64,000 nucleotides of DNA from Diadema setosum (lineage: Eukaryota > Echinodermata > Echinoidea > Diadematoida > Diadematidae). Where the stretch lies: assembly GCF_964275005.1 (NCBI RefSeq), contig NC_092686.1, positions 15,009,696-15,073,695 on the forward strand. The letters are read 5' to 3'. Under the pieces are notes generated by a model. The model ran no database searches. It had not been told where the DNA came from and saw nothing but the letters and a program-made list of their open reading frames with translations. Below are positions 12,601 through 25,077 of this stretch, one piece after another; within the stretch, counting starts at the first letter, position 1; each line of letters opens with the position of its first letter. Both the position numbers and the translations under genes were made by a program.

Positions 12601-15600
12601 GTCATGTATATAGAACATCACATTTGATTTACCAAGTGAAACTTCCTAGATTCTGAGAATAAAGAGTTTTGATAGCATATCCTCTCCTATATTAGAAACA
12701 CGGTAATGCACCAGGAGAAATACACAGCATTGTTTATTGTTTGGAGTTAGTAAAACAAAAAAATAATGAAGAAAAAAAGGAAGGAATAGGGAAAGCAACA
12801 GATAGTTTTCAGTTGGCCTACATGGGCAGAAATGTAAATGGTTTGATTATTATGTCAGAAAGAAATGCTATGCAGAAGGAGACAAAGTCAGATTTCACAC
12901 CTCGAAAGTTCTCTGTTTGTAATCATGTTTCTTATTATGATTCCAGTCCTGTTTAGATCTGTGTGCTCTTCAGATGCTAAACTGGGTCTACCTGGTGATT
13001 GCAAAGAGCAATCTTACATATTTCATGAAATTATGCGCTCAACATTTATGTCCTATTCAGCGGATGTGTGGTTATTTTAAGTGAAAGTAAATAAAGGTCT
13101 TCTATCTTTTTTCCTTTCAAGTTAGTTTTCAATGAATAGTCAAACTGTTTAGACTACTAATGCACACATGAAGACAAGCTGAACTGGATTAAAAAGCACA
13201 TTAAAACCATGACTGGCCAAGTAGAAATGTGTTTAGGAGGAAAGTTTACCCTGAAAATGTACCCTAAAAATTTTGAAGTTGTGAGTCATAAGAGGTCTTG
13301 AATCAGATCTTATGGGTTTGGTCACTCCAAGGGGAAAAACTTCTGATAAATTCCAAATATTGTGTGCTAATTAGCTTCCATTATGATGGAGCAACTATAG
13401 CTTGTTGGCAAACTCGTAAAGAAATTATAAATGCTGATTAATATCATTATCTCCCGCATGGTCAATGTTCGTATCATAGACAGCAGTGTTGGCATATCTG
13501 GACAAGGAAGTACATGGTTGTATCTCTGTGCAAGGAGTGACCTCATTTGACCATCTAAGCATTAGCCAATCACAGGACAGGATATTTTGAGTGCCCTCAC
13601 ATGAAGTGACTTCATTGCATTCCTCAAATTAGATATGATAGTATATGATAGTATACTACAGTGTACGGTCACAGCTATATGCCTGGATTCAAAATGAATG
13701 TATTTTGGCTGAGAGTCGGGGATGGTTTTATATTTATTGATATTGGATTTTCAATAATTTTCATTTGCTTTAGTCAAATACTGTTAAGATCTAAGGGAAC
13801 CTCTCTATTTTCTGACTGATATCTCTTTTAAAAAATGATGAAGTTCTGTCACAAGAGTTCTTTTAAACAGTCACAAATTACACAGATTTAAAGCTTTAGT
13901 TGATATATTTTTGTTAGTTTCAAAATATCTGTACTTAATCCACTAGACTCATTAATCCATATCAAGACTTTCTGCCTTGACTAAAGTGTCATTCTAACAG
14001 CAATAAAAGTGTAAAAACATCTCAAATTTTCCATTTTTTTCCAAAATACTTTGATATGCTGGTTACAACCGAATATGCACATCAGATGACAGATGAGGTG
14101 CTCATGTCATAACCTCATGTCAGTGGCATCCACTCAGCCTCACACCAATCTTTACAAAATCTCCCTAAAAATGAAACCGCAAGGAGAAACTGAAGTGTCT
14201 TATCACATCAAATTATTTTGTCAGTGTAAATCATTAGAGTGATGATGACTGGAAGGGTGAGCAACCTTGAGCAACCTTTAACAAGGTCAAGGCTTAAGGG
14301 GCAATGATGTAGATGATAGGGTTCATGGATGGTGAGGTAACAGTGTCACTTATGTCTACAGAATGTCTGGAAAACTCAACAAAAAGTAAACCTTCTCTTG
14401 TGGAGGCATTGACTATCTCTTGTACATATCAAAAACATATGGCAACGTCTTTAGGGCATGTTTATGTTCCACTTGCAAACAATGTCACACCTATTAGATT
14501 GTTTTTCCTTTTTTTTGACATGGATACACACGATGGGACAGAGCTTTGAAAGGAATACCATAAAATTATATGCTATTTATTGAAACATTCACAGTGTATC
14601 AGTTACTTATTGCCACTGAATGGCATTTCAAGATTTACAAGGAAATATGCCGCACCTTGGACTGCGGCACAGGATGTATTGTTTATTGTTGGCCAGAAAG
14701 CTATGGTATATCCTGATCTGAGCTTCTCTGTAAAACAAAAATGCCTCATTTTGGTTCTGAACCCAATATCAGAAGGAGTTGTAATGTTTCAGCTCATAAG
14801 GTCGTCAGAATCTGGCAGGATGGTAACAACAAAAAACAGACGAAGGACAAAAATTATATCGAACAAGCAAAAAGACAGAATATATTAAAGTATTTGCACA
14901 GTCACAGGGGGTGGGGTGGGGGCAGCATACCCAAGTATTTTTGCTGGATTTTAAGCACCTCTCAGGATTTCAGTTATCTATGTGACACAGCCTATGAGAG
15001 ATGAAAGTTTATACATAGGGGAAGTGCCTGGATTACATTGAGGTCAGACCATCCTCTGTTTCGGTCGTAACACTGAGAAAGATCAACACTTCCGGTCCCA
15101 TTTTCCTCCAGTGTCATTGATCTCTATCACTCTCTTCTGGCGCCTACATTGTATATTTGCGACAGACAGATCAACATTTGATGGATAAAGATATCGTGGG
15201 TGAAAGTGATTGCATTTTGGAGCTTGATGTCAAGTGCTTTGGATGAATAGAATGACAAAATTGAAATTTGGAGAACCAATAACTGCAGAATGTTGTAGTG
15301 TTACTGTGAATACATCAAAGAATATAATAGCAGTGATGTTCCATATATTTTCAGCAGCGAATGTCCATTGCATACAATGAATTGTCATCACAATGATGAT
15401 GTGATTGTTTTTCCCCTAATCTTTGTAATGGAATGGCCACTTTTTGGGGGTTTTTTGAAGAAATTTATTGGCATTCTCTCTGGAACTTCTTTAGGATGAC
15501 AAACTGCAGGATTTTCCCTGTAGGGGCATATCTGAGACCTCAGATCTTAGCCATAGTGCTAGAGCCATTCACACTTTCAACACTATCACATCTTCTAGGA

Positions 15601-16478
15601 GAGTAAAGTTCTTATATCTCTCTCAAATTGGCAAATTAAAAGTATGTGTGATTTTGTGCAGAGTTATTAGTTTCAACTTATTCCATCACCAGAAAATGTT
15701 ACTTCAGTTCGTATGATGTACACCATATATGCAGTAAGATTTAGATGTAAAAGACAAGAGGATGATTTTTGCGGCCAAATTATTCCAGGACTTGAGGATT
15801 GATGCACAGTGGGAAAAAAAATTGAAATAGAGCAAAGCGAATAAAAGATTTTGGGCCTTTTTGTTGTTGAAGAGAGAGGAACTAGGTATGCCAGCATACA
15901 CCTAACCATGCTGTCTAAAGGAAATTTTGGCTCCTCATATACGTAGCAGTTGCCCAAGTGTCACTAATGGGGGGAGGGGAAGGGGGTTGTTGCAGCCCCA
16001 GCATCATATTGCTTGTCCTCCTTCTCCAGTGTAGTGTATCTGTTTTATTGTAAATTGATCATATTCCAGATTCATGTTTTAGTCAAAATATCTGGATGAA
16101 CTATTTATATACCAGAAATAAGGGTATTATAAATGATGTCAAAACATAGATAAGTAAATAAATGAAATTTTACCATTTTTATTACTTCAATCTGACATCA
16201 TCACCTCTGACATTTCTTCCCCTGATAATTTTTACCTCTGACATTCTTATCACTGACACTTGTCTCACCTGCATTGCGGAAGCAAGATATATAGAAATAG
16301 AAATTTGAATATTGGTGAAAGGGTCAAGATGATGCTTTCTCATTTCTGTCTCTTGTCTACACCTTCATGTGGCTCCCTTTTTCTGTTTTCTGTGAATTGA
16401 ATGCAGAGTTGCGGAGTAAATGGACTTGCTGATGTGCAACACATTTTTCTCTTATTTCAAATAAATTTTTTCCTTTAG
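9650..16478. other. Long receptor intron, mostly unassigned sequence
   Basis: This is the 3' part of the 8.6-kb intron between 7900 and 16479. I see one foldback at 11996-12146 and small hairpins. No frame here looks like a conserved protein. A stretch at 10260-10780 is locally richer in G and C but shows no supported exon. Confidence 0.5.
11996..12146. repeat. Foldback with GGGTCCC / GGGCCC ends
   Basis: The left end GGGTCCCATTTCGTAAACTT and the right end ATGAAACAGGGCCC are inverted, with AACTTGTTAT and ATAACTTGTT type pairs inside. The end style is like the foldback at 51623-52144, so they may be one family. Confidence 0.6.
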
Positions 16479-16616
16479 CCTGTGCATCCGGCAGGACTGT
16501 GCCCATTCGTAGCGCCCCGGGAAGTCCGGTCAATGTTACTGTTCGGTCTGACTCTGAGGCCGGCCCTGATAGCCTGACCTATCTCAACATTGCCTCTCAG
16601 TGGTACACCTCAGAGG
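16479..16616 (+). CDS. IL-17 receptor-like gene, first ectodomain fold, part 1
   Basis: The acceptor is TTCCTTTAG|CC and the donor GAGG|GTAAGT. This 138-bp exon encodes model residues 51-96, including CASGRTVPIRSAPGSPVNVT and LNIASQWYTSE. The pattern (Pro-rich lead, SP-x-[N/D]-[V/L], then a W/Q-containing strand) aligns with the start of the fibronectin-III-like D1 of IL-17RA. NVT is a possible N-glycosylation site. It ends with one base of a split Val codon. Confidence 0.7.
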
Positions 16617-16875
16617 GTAAGTCTTGCTGATACTCAATGCGTATTAAAAATAATTTATTGAAAATTAAGTAACATTCAATATCATTCAAAACACTTTGAT
16701 TCCAAAGCTTCCATAGTATTTTGTAGATGTTATTGAGTTGTTTACTACTCTTTTCATTTGATCCTGCTATGTAATACTGTAGTCAGATAAAGCAGAGAGT
16801 GGGGTTTGACTTCTATTTTTGATGTTCCCCTGGCTTTAATATTTCAGTGATTGTTGTCCACTCTCTGTCCAATAG

Positions 16876-16997
16876 TCCGCATCAGCAAGTTGACCGGCTT
16901 CGAGGTGAGAGTGATATGTGCGAGTTCGGGCTGTTTGTCTAGCGAGTTTTGCTTCACCATGCGTTTCAACCGATCTCTGACAGCAGCAGACGCAGGA
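16876..16997 (+). CDS. IL-17 receptor-like gene, first ectodomain fold, part 2
   Basis: The acceptor is GTCCAATAG|TC and the donor GCAGGA|GTGAGT. The exon encodes residues 97-137, including VRISKLTGFEVRVICASSG and CFTMRFNRS. Three Cys residues and the alternating strand pattern fit the D1 domain of an IL-17 receptor. NRS is a possible N-glycosylation site. It ends in phase 0. Confidence 0.7.
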
Positions 16998-18957
16998 GTG
17001 AGTATGTGGCTATACATGTAGCCTGTAAAATGATGCATGGAAACCATAATCCAAAAATTGTGCTAAAGTGCAAAGACATCAAACTGCAGGAATGATTGGG
17101 TTTGTAAATCACAGCGATAGTGTGATAAATGGTTTATAGTCACTTGGTCTAGTACCAGTAGGTCCAATTCCCAGATTGTTTGTCAAATCACCAATACCGT
17201 TATTTAAAACCTATTTGGTCTATCAATTTAGTTTAATGACCAATTAATGTGGTCTTATAACTACTTGGGCTAATAACAACATTGACATATTGTCAATTTG
17301 TGAGATGACCAATGGATTAATTTTCCACCTCTAAAAAAAAGGTACAGATTTAGTAGAAATAGACCAGTTGGATAGTAGAGGAAATGGACATGGCCTAATT
17401 GACAGGCCTATACTTCCAGATGAATGGTGACTAGGCCAAATGGTTATTAGGTGATCTACCCATATTTGTAGGCAAAGTAGGATTGGGCCATGTGGGTTAT
17501 AAAAAAACAACAACCAGGGATTGACCAGAGTGGGATTAAACCAAGTGGCAATCTACCTGATGAACTGTACACATCTTCCCAGCTCACCAGGACTTAAAGC
17601 TGGTTTAGTGACTTTATAGTCTGTTTTATGCAAGCGTACACTTTACAAGTATCTTCCTTTCTGACAGTCAACTGCTCGATCCTTTCCTTGACCCCACCTC
17701 TCTTCCTCCATGATCATCTCCTCCTAATTCTCTTTCTCAGTGACTTTACCCTCATAGTTTATTAATGTTCGCCAAGGAGGTTATGTTATTGCCTTGGTTG
17801 GTTGGTTAGTTGGTTTGTCTGTGTGCACAATAACCCAAAAAGTTGTGAAGAGATTTGGATGAAACTTACAGGAAAAGTTGATAATGACACAAGGAACAGA
17901 TAATCAAATTTTGGTGGTGATCCGAGTATTTTTAAAAGGAATTTTTAAAGGGATTTTTGATGTTTTGGCAGGCAGGGTCAATGAACTTGAGAGTTCAAGC
18001 TGCTCTGCTCATAAACAGAAGGCTTACTATATTGGGAAACTGGGTGATTTTCAGCATGCATATCAATGAGTGGAAATCACTGATCTCTTTGGAAGAACAA
18101 GATCATTGGTGGAAATGAGCTGCTTGGTGGAGGTCTGTGCTCTCAGAGTACCTAAGTTTCTAGTATTTGTAGCGAGACTCTTTTCTGGCTTGTGCTATCT
18201 GGTAGACTGGAGGGAGGGAGAGGGGTGTTGGGAAGAAGAATGAATGTATGAGAGATTCAATTATAACACAATGTATTAAATTTATAACTATTACTATGGT
18301 TTTTTTACTGGTACTCTGTCAATGTAGTATAAAACTATGTACTGTAGTTTTGATATCATTTTCTTTTATGTATTGCACTGGATTGCAAATTTCTGTATTT
18401 TCATACAGACACGAATTATTCTTGAGTCTTCAGTTCAGTGATCTCATGACCGCAAATTTCCAACATCTGTTTAAACGTTGCCGTAGGCAACATCTTTGTC
18501 TTATTTCCCTTTGCACTCATCTGACAAGTTTCCTTTGGCTAGGTGCCTCAAGGCAGGCTGCCAGGTTTACATATTTCTGTTTAAAGCCTTTCCTTAACAC
18601 CCTTAAGATTTGGTATTTCAAAGTTTTGCTCTCATTTCCCATCAGCGCAAAAGATGAAATTTACCTTTTAATAACGTGTTGGAAAAGACTGGATACAGCA
18701 TAACTGAAGTGCAGTCTTTTCACAGTGTAGTCACTGACAATGGTGTTTGTATACCCCCATTGTCGATATCTTTTTCTTCACTAGCTTGTCATGGTGCAAA
18801 TTATTCCCACTCCTTTTGTATTGTGATTCATGTGGGTCAAAAAAAAATAGATGCAGGAATTGGAAATGAATGTAAGAGTTTTTATTAGTCAAGAATAGAT
18901 GGGCATATAAACAATGAATCATTTAAAAATATTTTTTTCGCACATTCTCTCTTTAAG

Positions 18958-19180
18958 AAGTATGACCCAAACACTGCCAAAGCTTTCCTGGACATGCTGT
19001 CAGACATGGCATACCAACACTGGCCCCTGGGGCAAAGATTCGGAAGTTAAAGTTGGCATCAATGCCAATACCCGTTAGCTTCCTGCAGCGTCTGTCCCAC
19101 TGTCATGAACAAGACTACATCCATATGAAATTGGCAGCTGAGTCTCAACGCAGATACATCATATTTCGCTGGCCTAGAGT
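18958..19180 (+). pseudogene. Coding-like fragment of unknown origin inside the intron
   Basis: From 18958 one frame reads KYDPNTAKAFLDMLSDMAYQ and then HWPLGQRFGS before TAA. A shift of one base then opens 45 codons, LKLASMPIPVSFLQRLSHCH and onward to a TGA at about 19181. Residue use looks protein-like in both halves and the break looks like a single-base indel. I do not recognise it. It could be a relic of a mobile element, or an alternative terminal exon of the receptor, since a pyrimidine-rich stretch and AAG precede it in phase 0. Confidence 0.3.
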
Positions 19181-19507
19181 GTGATTATTTCATGTTGCAA
19201 ACCATCAAAGACCATCTATGACTCAGGATCACTTACTGTAGGCACAAAAACATGTAGAAATCATATTGTCAAAACTTATACATCCGTATGTGATATGACT
19301 TGATCTAATGGATACACCTTCTAGTGGAAGTGTCTTGTCACTGGCTCCTTCTTTATCACAAAGGCAACACTTTTAAGAACAAGAAACAACTTTGATTTTT
19401 CATGCCACATAAGATCTGTGTGAAAGTTTACTTGATGTCAATGCAGTCATAATAATTCTCTTGTTTTGTTTTGTTTGTTTGTTTTTTCATTGTCTCCTGA
19501 TGATCAG

Positions 19508-19637
19508 AGCAAATTTTCGGTGAGCTGTCTCTTTGGCAACTTCTCCGTGCCTAGCATGCAGTATTCGATTCTAGCTCGAAGTTTACCGCACAACATAAAG
19601 GATACAAACAGGGTTGAGAGCAAAATCACTTTGCCAA
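19508..19637 (+). CDS. IL-17 receptor-like gene, end of first ectodomain fold
   Basis: The acceptor is TGATGATCAG|AGC and the donor GCCAA|GTAAGT. Residues 138-180 include SCLFGNFSVPSMQYSILARS, then LPHNI and ESKITLP. The spaced pattern F-x-V-x-P-x-x-x-Y-x-[I/V]-x-[A/V]-x-x-LP, then [I/F]-x-[V/L]-P-x-C, matches the IL-17RA D1/D2 junction closely as I remember it. This is the best single exon for the family call. NFS is a possible glycosylation site. Confidence 0.72.
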
Positions 19638-19770
19638 GTAAGTAAGCATGCCATGTAACTTTGAGGTACTGGTATTAACAGTGAGAAGAAAATGATACAT
19701 TAATATACAAATAATGCACATTACACAGAATATGTTAGTAAGCAAATAATCAACGTTGGTGAAGGTGATG

Positions 19771-19879
19771 GGACAAACTATCACTTCCGAGGCGATCTGG
19801 ATGTAGCTATCTTTCCGAAGTGCAGCTGAGGAAAGATAGCGTACACATTCAGATCGCCGAGGAAGTGATAGTTTGTCTC
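19771..19879. repeat. Foldback, about 109 bp
   Basis: GGACAAACTATCACTTCCGA pairs with TCCGAGGAAGTGATAGTTTGTC-like sequence at the right end. Inner halves around CTATCTTTCC / GGAAAGATAG pair too. It is short and nearly palindromic. Confidence 0.8.
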
Positions 19880-20054
19880 ATTGCCTGAAACTAAAAGTTG
19901 ATTATTTGCTTTATATTCCACATCTAGGGTCCTAGAAATTCCCATTTTATTCCACATCTGAAACCGTTTTAGCTGTCTTTAGGTATCATTAGGGCTTAGG
20001 CTACTTGTGCGCGTAGATGACAAAGCAATGAAGTTGCTGCGCGCACCGAAGTGA

Positions 20055-20120
20055 AAGTGCGTTGCACTGTGTACTATCAAGTGACCTAGGTCACATGATA
20101 GTCCACAGTGCAACGCACTT
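20055..20120. repeat. 66-bp near-perfect palindrome
   Basis: AAGTGCGTTGCACTGTG and CACAGTGCAACGCACTT are the ends. The centre is GTGACCTAGGTCAC, itself palindromic. It can form a long hairpin. It lies in the intron between ectodomain exons. Confidence 0.85.
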
Positions 20121-21275
20121 TTATTTCGCACGTACTCATCTTGCGTTATGACTGTGTGGACTGTGTGGAGATCAGCGAAACAAAACGGACTATCAACATA
20201 GAGTGTAACGAACTTTTCTTCCCAGGTGATGTGATGGGCAAAACAACACTTCATCACGTGATCAGCTCTGGACCAATCCTATTGCAACATTCTTAGTATG
20301 TGGAATATAATAAGAATTAATCACTGCTTAAAAGTTAATTGGATAATTGTACTAATGGCCGACAAAGTACTACTGCGCATTATTTGTTTTATGAAAAGGT
20401 GATATGATCAAATCCCCCAGCAGTCATTTTCACAAGATTCCCAGGCCATTGCCAAGCTCCAAGTTAACTGAAGTACATGTACAAAACAAATTTTGTTTGT
20501 GATGCACAGGCAATGCAGCTGAGCACAGATGAATTTGCTAGTATCGCCCTGTTGAAAAGTAAATTTGGCAAAAATTTGGCAAATCAGGCAAAACTAAAGG
20601 CTGTTCACATGACACTTCCTAGCCAATCATTTGATAGGAATCCGTATTACCATGTTACAATGATGTGGTTACATGTAAATGCAAAGTACAGGTATTGAAA
20701 TGTAACTGATCGTCCATGCTACCTTAAACATTGTCATAACACCTGTATGTGCAGTGTCATTGGTTGAACTATTAGAGGAATTGTCATAGCAGTTGTGGAG
20801 ACATTTTATTTTCATTAGTACTACTATTAATATTATCACAATGATAAAGATAATAAATAATTATTAACCTTACTGTTATTATATCTTCTTACTATTAAAG
20901 TTTGCCAAATTTTTGTGAACTTTTCATGGATTTATAGTTGTATTATTAGGACACTCTAACTTTGAGGTTGTTCAGGAAAAATTTGAATTTCTAAGTGTTG
21001 ACCTGCTGAATGATGAAGATAGCAAGAAACAAGGAATCAAAAGCATCTGTTTCAGAAAGAAAGAGAGTAATTACACTACAACAAGCAGGTAAAATAAGCA
21101 ATAGACAATTTTTACAGATATTAAACGTAGGTAAAAGATTTATGACTACCACCTGAGCTAGGAAGGAATTGCCTATCTTTCAGACAGGAAACGGAAGGCC
21201 AAGCAAAAGGCTTGTTGCTGCTTTTGATAAGATCAATTTGTGGTGGGAGTACTGTGTAGCTACATTGTATGTCCT

Positions 21276-21838
21276 TAAAGGACATGTTCACCTTCATAGA
21301 CATGTGGGTTGAGTGAATGCAACAATATTAGTACACATCAGTGAAAGTTTGAGGAAAGTCGGACAATCCTTTCAAAAGTTATGAATTTTTTAAGTTTCTG
21401 CTCACTCAAGGCTGGATGAGAAGACTAATATAGCTTGTGATGTCACATGAGTACAATGATATAAAGAAAGAATAAAGAAAATTCAACATATTCTCACTTT
21501 TCTCGCATAACAAAAGAGCACTTGACTTCTCTCTTTCAGAATGCAGGGGGAATAATATTACCCTTAACATACGTCAGTAACAAGTCGAAGAAATGTGCAT
21601 TAAATTCAAAAAGTAAAGTTTTGTGAAATTCTCTTTTTATTTTCTTTATATGGTTGTGCGCATATGACATCATACACTATAGTAGTCTTCTCATCCAGCA
21701 GTGACTACGCAGATACTTTAAAAATTCATAACTTTTGAACGGATTGTCCGATTTTCCCCAAACTTTCACTGATGTGTTCTACTAATATTGCTGCATTCAC
21801 TCGATCCACATGTGTATGAAGGTGGACTTGTCCTTTAA
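21276..21838. repeat. Foldback with TTAAAGGACA ends, about 560 bp
   Basis: The left arm starts TTAAAGGACATGTTCACCTT, and the right arm ends AAGGTGGACTTGTCCTTTAA. Inner matched pairs include GGATGAGAAGACTA (21415) and TAGTCTTCTCATCC (21682). A diverged copy is at 23755-24448. Confidence 0.8.
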
Positions 21839-22017
21839 ATTCAAGTGGTTTAATGGTTGGTAGAGTCCTGGGTAATTGTGTACAAGTTGTATGAATTCAA
21901 TTCTGCACCACCGTGTACACTGTATATTCACCTCAACATTGTCCCTTCTACTAATCCAGATGTCAAAGTCAGTGCTTATACTCTCTCTCTCTCTCATGTT
22001 TCTATTCTCTCTTGTAG

Positions 22018-22053
22018 GTTGTACTGAAAAGGAAACAGTTGCACTTTGTCGTG
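22018..22053 (+). CDS. IL-17 receptor-like gene, 36-bp microexon at the ectodomain junction
   Basis: The acceptor is CTCTCTTGTAG|GT and the donor CGTG|GTGAGT. With the split codons at each end it gives SCTEKETVALCR, bringing two Cys residues. It corresponds to the Cys-rich link between D1 and D2 of IL-17 receptors (…VPDCE…C). Its very small size and perfect phase match to both neighbours support a real exon. Confidence 0.65.
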
Positions 22054-22567
22054 GTGAGTTGACAGTAGCGTAGGTGCAAGAAGTGCAATGCCATGCCACT
22101 TTCAAGTTTGCTTTGGGAAATGAGTAAAGTTTAAACAAACAACTTGGCAGAAGTTTTACCAAAATTCATACGTGAAATGAAAAATTTATAACAGTCTTGC
22201 AATGTTTCATGTGATCTTATGAGTGAGTGATAATACACTAGTTGCAACCACATCTATGCAAATGAAATGAGAAGTTATAGTCACACAAGTTTCCTATTAA
22301 CCCACAACAATTCTTCAACCCTCTTTTTTTATTCAAATATCACAAGTTTCAGATCTGTATTAGTGTTTTCCTTAGGGGAAAAAGATGGAAGACTTGCAGA
22401 ATTGCATCTTATGGGTAAATGTTCATTAGCTGTGTGTTTTCCCATCCATTGAAAACTACACCTTTCAGGGTTTATGATTCAGTAGGGAATAGTACACTTG
22501 TAAAATAAATAATGGCAAGGAACTGTAGATAGAATGACTAGGTATACATACCAATGGTGGATCCAAA

Positions 22568-22660
22568 AGGGGGGGGGGGGGGGGCACCGGGCATGCGCCC
22601 CCTTATTATTTTTTGTTAAAACAAAAGAAATAAAAAGAAAAAAATTGGGGGGGGGGGGAG
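22568..22660. repeat. G-rich low-complexity tracts
   Basis: G runs at about 22570-22584 and 22647-22658 are separated by A-rich sequence. A further GT microsatellite lies at about 22783-22806. None encodes anything. Confidence 0.8.
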
Positions 22661-22909
22661 AGTACACCACCCCTTTAATTTTGTAAAGGCACCTCCCCTT
22701 TATGGAATTCCTGGATCAGCCCCTGCATACAACGTGACATAATGATATGCTGGTTTTATATGTCGTCAGTTTCTGTGTGGTTGTGTGTGTGTGTGTGTGT
22801 GTGTGTTTGTGTGAAATTCTGGTATGCACAGAAAATGCTGTTTTGAAGGTCCTGAATACATCTAGTTAGGATGTGACTTTATACATTATCATTATCCTAT
22901 AATCTACAG

Positions 22910-23085
22910 TGTCCATGGAACACTGGGAGCCAACAAGACGGCCCATGGTCTCCCTGACAGACACACGAACAGTGGCCGTGGCAATGTGGCCCAAAGAGGG
23001 CGTTAGCTACCTTGCCGTGCAGTACAAGGTGTACCTCCAGAATAATCACACACATCATCTAATGGGCCCTGAGTACACCAACAAT
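22910..23085 (+). CDS. IL-17 receptor-like gene, second ectodomain fold, main exon
   Basis: The acceptor is ATCTACAG|TG and the donor AACAAT|GTGAGT. Residues 193-251 include VSMEHWEPTRRPMVSLTD, TVAVAMWPKE and LAVQYKVYLQNNHTHH. The motif W-[E/D]-P-x-[I/R]-x-[V/P]-x-x-x, followed by a [V/R]-x-V-x-x-x-[L/M]-W strand and Y-x-[I/V]-x-L, matches the D2 start of IL-17RA. NHT and the N-N-T made with the next exon are possible glycosylation sites. Confidence 0.72.
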
Positions 23086-23340
23086 GTGAGTGTGGCAAGG
23101 TTCAAATGTTTCAACTACCCCGAAACTTTTTTGTGAGAATAAGATAAAATATGTAGAAAGGGATATCAATTCACCCACAAAAATGATGAGAGTGACGGAA
23201 CTAATTAATGCAGTGGAATACTGTAAAAGTTAACACTTTTCATGGAATAGAATTTTGTTTTTGTGCACATTTGGCAGAACATGCAGTTGGTGCAAATATT
23301 AAAAGGTCTGAATTTTTTTGCTAGTTGAATGAATGTTTAA

Positions 23341-23745
23341 TGGGACACATAATAATTACACAGTGTGGAAATTTGCTTCCAATCTCCACTGTGCCATTAC
23401 AAGAATCAGAAAGTTGATATTTTGGAGTTATTGAATAAATTTTGAAATACTCTCATCCATGGCATTGTAAACAGCACATTAAATTAATGGCATCAAAGTT
23501 TGAGCTTTTACAGTGATAGGGAAGGAAATAGTTAAATGACTCTTAAATTGGGCACATGATATTGTACAGTGTGGAAATTTGCACAAATTCCTCCCTCCAC
23601 TGTGCCATCACAAGAATAAGAAAGTTGATATTTTGGAGTTATTAAATGAATTTTGAAATACTCTCACCTATGGCATCATAAACAGCATGGAAAATTAATG
23701 GCATCAAAGTTTGTACTTTTACAGCAATAGGGAAGAAAATATGTT
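23341..23745. repeat. Tandem duplication, about 206-bp unit
   Basis: Copy 1 has CAGTGTGGAAATTTGC at 23361 and copy 2 has it at 23567. Both continue with CCACTGTGCCAT, AGAAAGTTGATATTTTGGAG and ATTAATGGCATCAAAGTTTG. The copies differ by scattered changes, so the duplication is older than the one at 50585. Confidence 0.85.
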
Positions 23746-23754
23746 CTTTAACGG

Positions 23755-24448
23755 AGAATAAACCCCAAATATATATATATAGTAGACTGAGTGAATGCAC
23801 TGATGGAGAACACAAAAATCAAACAGTCCGTTCAAATTGTATGAATTTTTGCTGTGATCACTGGATGAGAAGACTACAAGAATATTTTATGTCAGTGCAG
23901 GACAAGGATATAGAGAAAATATAAACAAGAATTCTACATATTTCCCGTTTATTTTCAAGCAAAATGAAAGAGAATTTAACTGACCCTCTGCCAGAAAGGC
24001 TGGAGAGGGGGATAATGATAATAATAGCAACTGTTCTGTATGGTAATTCATGAACGCATGTACTGTAATTATGTCACAGATACAGTATGTGTAATGAAAA
24101 TTGTTGAAATTGTAGAAACTAGCTATAGTGAGTATCATATATGCATATATTATGTTTGATTATATAGCTAAAAAAAATGTAAAAATGATGCCATACAGAG
24201 GAATAATCAAATAATCAAATTTGAAAAGAGTCAAATAAATCAAATTAAATCAGATCAATATTAATCTGAACATACGTCAATAATAAGTCGAGGGAATATG
24301 TACTTTTTATGACATCGCAAACTGTTAGATATATCCATATTTTTATTACAGATTGTCTTATTTTTCCACAAACTTTTCCTATGTCTTCTACTAATATTGA
24401 TGCATTCACTCAGTCACCATGCATATTTGAGTTTCATTCCCCTTTAAA
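23755..24448. repeat. Diverged foldback related to the 21276 element
   Basis: It shares ACTGGATGAGAAGACTA in its left arm and the ending ACTAATATTGATGCATTCAC then CCTTTAA in its right arm with the element at 21276-21838. The arms are more diverged, so this is an older copy. Confidence 0.6.
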
Positions 24449-24519
24449 TTAAGATGATAATGGAGATATGTGCCTGTCATGCAACATCTAATCACAACAT
24501 GATCTTTACTTCATTTCAG

Positions 24520-24573
24520 ACTCATACTGTGGCGAAATTCTATGATGTTCCTGATGGCACTTACTTTGCTTTG
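24520..24573 (+). CDS. IL-17 receptor-like gene, second ectodomain fold, 54-bp exon
   Basis: The acceptor is TTCATTTCAG|ACT and the donor GCTTTG|GTAATT. It encodes THTVAKFYDVPDGTYFAL, residues 252-269, in phase 0 at both ends. The pattern (strand, then [V/L]-P-x-G-x-[Y/C]) fits a late D2 strand. It is short but has good sites and correct phase. Confidence 0.62.
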
Positions 24574-24978
24574 GTAATTCACACTGTTCATTTGATTGGA
24601 TGTACTTTCTTTTAATTTAAGGGGATTTTAGTGTAGATTCAAAACTAGAAATTTCACCATGGTGACTGGTATGTCTCCGCCATAATGCATGATTCTCCCA
24701 ATAGGTTTAGAGTATGTCTTGACAATGTGAGACGACAGTTTCACATTATTGACCAAAAAAAAATGAAGATTACATGTTTGTCCTAAAATTTGTAGAGTGT
24801 ACTTTCTTTGAACTCGGTTTCATTTTGATGTGATGGGTGGCTACATTGTATAGGAGAGCTGGTCAAAATATGAGGAAAATTGTGACATTTGAACATGTTC
24901 CCTTGACCTTTGACCCCATTGCCAAAATCTTTCCCTCCAGAATCATTGTGCAGCAATACATGTACATACCTAGTTTTA

Positions 24979-25077
24979 TTAACCCGTTGAGGACGGTTTG
25001 ATTTTGCTACAACAGGCATTTCCCATGGACACCTGCCCGAGTATACTCGGGGACTCGACTCGTCCTCAACGGGTTAA
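24979..25077. mobile_element. Intact 99-bp foldback with TTAACCCGTTGAGGACG ends
   Basis: The left end is TTAACCCGTTGAGGACG and the right end CGTCCTCAACGGGTTAA, a perfect 17-base inverted pair. The centre holds CCGAGTATACTCGG, a TA-centred palindrome. This intact copy shows what the interrupted copy at 5057-5472 looked like before the MITE landed in it. Confidence 0.85.

Noticed and set aside
17100..17560. Sequence with many repeated words such as GGTC, CCAATT and TTGGTCTA
   Set aside because: It looks like internally repetitive intron sequence, but I could not define a unit or ends well enough to call it.
18248..18703. 151-codon frame on the plus strand
   Set aside because: The composition is that of AT-rich intron, with Leu, Ser, Phe and Cys in excess. 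There is no motif and it lies in the intron between two receptor exons.
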